Part shown: positions 6,985 to 7,394 of the stretch, one piece after another | How the letters are laid out: each line of letters begins with the position of its first letter | Position numbering within the stretch: position 1 is the stretch's first letter | Assembly (NCBI RefSeq): GCF_900549175.1 | Contig: NZ_URNN01000152.1 | Location: forward strand, 1 to 7,394 | Direction: 5' to 3' | Length of the DNA stretch: 7,394 nucleotides | From: an uncultured Prevotella sp. | GTDB lineage: Bacteria; Bacteroidota; Bacteroidia; Bacteroidales; Bacteroidaceae | The notes under the pieces: generated by a model | What the model saw: only the letters and a program-made list of their open reading frames with translations | Told to the model about the DNA's origin: nothing | Databases searched by the model: none | Translations under genes and position numbers: made by a program

Positions 6985-7032
6985 CTCTCATTTTTCCGAA
7001 TTAACAGACGTTTTATAGAACTGTGTAATTGC

Positions 7033-7122
7033 TTACTTGCTCTTGTGTCTGTTCTTTCTTAATCTCTTTTTACGCTTGTGAGTAGCCATCTTGTGGCCCT
7101 TCTTTTTCTTTCCGTTTGGCAT
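7033..7122 (-). CDS. 29-residue basic AURKAIP1/COX24-type ribosomal protein
   Basis: A short frame reads M-P-N-G-K-K-K-K-G-H-K-M-A-T-H-K-R-K-K-R-L-R-K-N-R-H-K-S-K then TAA. Fifteen of 29 residues are Lys or Arg, three are His and none is acidic, which is typical of a tiny rRNA-binding protein. The segment from K11 to the end (K-M-x-x-H-K-x-K-K-x-x-x-K) resembles the C-terminus of mitochondrial AURKAIP1/COX24 (mS38) and actinobacterial bS22, which sit on the small ribosomal subunit. Small proteins of this AURKAIP1/COX24 domain are annotated widely in Bacteroidota. It lies 40 bp after HU on the same strand and 139 bp before rng. The start has an A/T-rich leader (TTAAAATCTTCAAGT) without Shine-Dalgarno. 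A second in-frame Met at 12 could be an alternative start. Ribosome placement is inferred from family. Confidence 0.83.
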   Translation of the reverse strand: MPNGKKKKGHKMATHKRKKRLRKNRHKSK

Positions 7123-7162
7123 ACTTGAAGATTTTAATTAGATGTTATATAATTTATGTTGA

Positions 7163-7394
7163 TTATTTCATTTTGGCAATGAAGCTTTTTGCCGGCTTGA
7201 ATCCGGGATAATCATGTGCGTCAATGACGATTGTGGTGTTCTTTGATATGTTACGTGCGGTTTTCTGTGCACGATGTTTTACGATGAAACTCCCGAACCC
7301 GCGCAGGAATACGTCTTCCTTGTTTGTGGCGAGACTGTTTCTTATCTCCTCCATGAAAGCTTCGACTGTGGCTGCAACATCTCTTTTAGCCAGA
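7163..7394 (-). CDS. HU-family DNA-binding protein (N-terminus cut by window edge)
   Basis: HU proteins are small dimeric nucleoid proteins that bind and bend DNA without sequence specificity. The frame is open to the right edge: codons upstream of the Met at 7354 read L-A-K-R-D-V-A-A-T-V-E-A-F, the second half of the first HU helix pair, so the true start lies outside and the internal ATG is not it. The core signature is RGFGSFIVKHRAQKTARN, followed by the arm and the C-terminal strand/helix PGFKPAKSFIAKMK. About 76 residues are visible of the usual 90. At the beta-arm tip the usual RNP reads R-N-I, so the DNA-intercalating proline is replaced. The gene is upstream of the 29-residue ribosomal-type gene by 40 bp, suggesting a shared transcript. 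Its promoter is outside the window. Confidence 0.92.
   Translation of the reverse strand, partial: LAKRDVAATVEAFMEEIRNSLATNKEDVFLRGFGSFIVKHRAQKTARNISKNTTIVIDAHDYPGFKPAKSFIAKMK

Overview
The window looks like a chromosomal segment from a member of the Bacteroidales, probably Prevotellaceae-like (genus not resolvable from this sequence alone). The reasons are: no start codon is preceded by a Shine-Dalgarno sequence, and leaders are A/T-rich instead; a TAnnTTTG-type -7 element lies upstream of two genes; and the closest recognisable protein types (the HU variant, the RNase G form and the 29-residue basic protein) are of Bacteroidota type. Base composition and codon use look even throughout. I see no insertion sequence, phage gene, CRISPR array, tRNA or rRNA.

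Left half, + strand: the 3' part of a class I mannose-6-phosphate isomerase gene (manA, cut by the window edge) ends in a small stem plus a T7 tract. It is followed by fabD (malonyl-CoA:ACP transacylase) with its own recognisable Bacteroidota promoter. Next comes a 177-bp gap that is almost filled by one long imperfect hairpin (2000-2094). Then follow a cytoplasmic GH13 alpha-amylase-family gene and a stand-alone AlaX-like alanyl-tRNA editing domain.

Right half, - strand: read in transcription order from the right edge, there is an HU-family DNA-binding protein (cut by the window edge), a 29-residue very basic AURKAIP1/COX24-type ribosomal protein, a 138-bp leader rich in dyad symmetry, rng (RNase E/G family) with a strong intrinsic terminator, and a short exported barrel-like protein of unknown function. 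That last gene converges tail-to-tail on the AlaX-like gene with a 21-bp gap.

Functionally this is mostly housekeeping: sugar phosphate and alpha-glucan metabolism and fatty-acid synthesis on the left, and nucleoid, ribosome and RNA processing on the right. I found no clearly new multi-gene system. The items most worth a second look are non-coding: the 95-nt hairpin between fabD and the amylase gene, the cluster of TTCTGTT half-sites and nested hairpin in front of rng, and the palindrome overlapping the promoter of the exported-protein gene. The tiny ribosomal-type gene is easily missed by gene callers.
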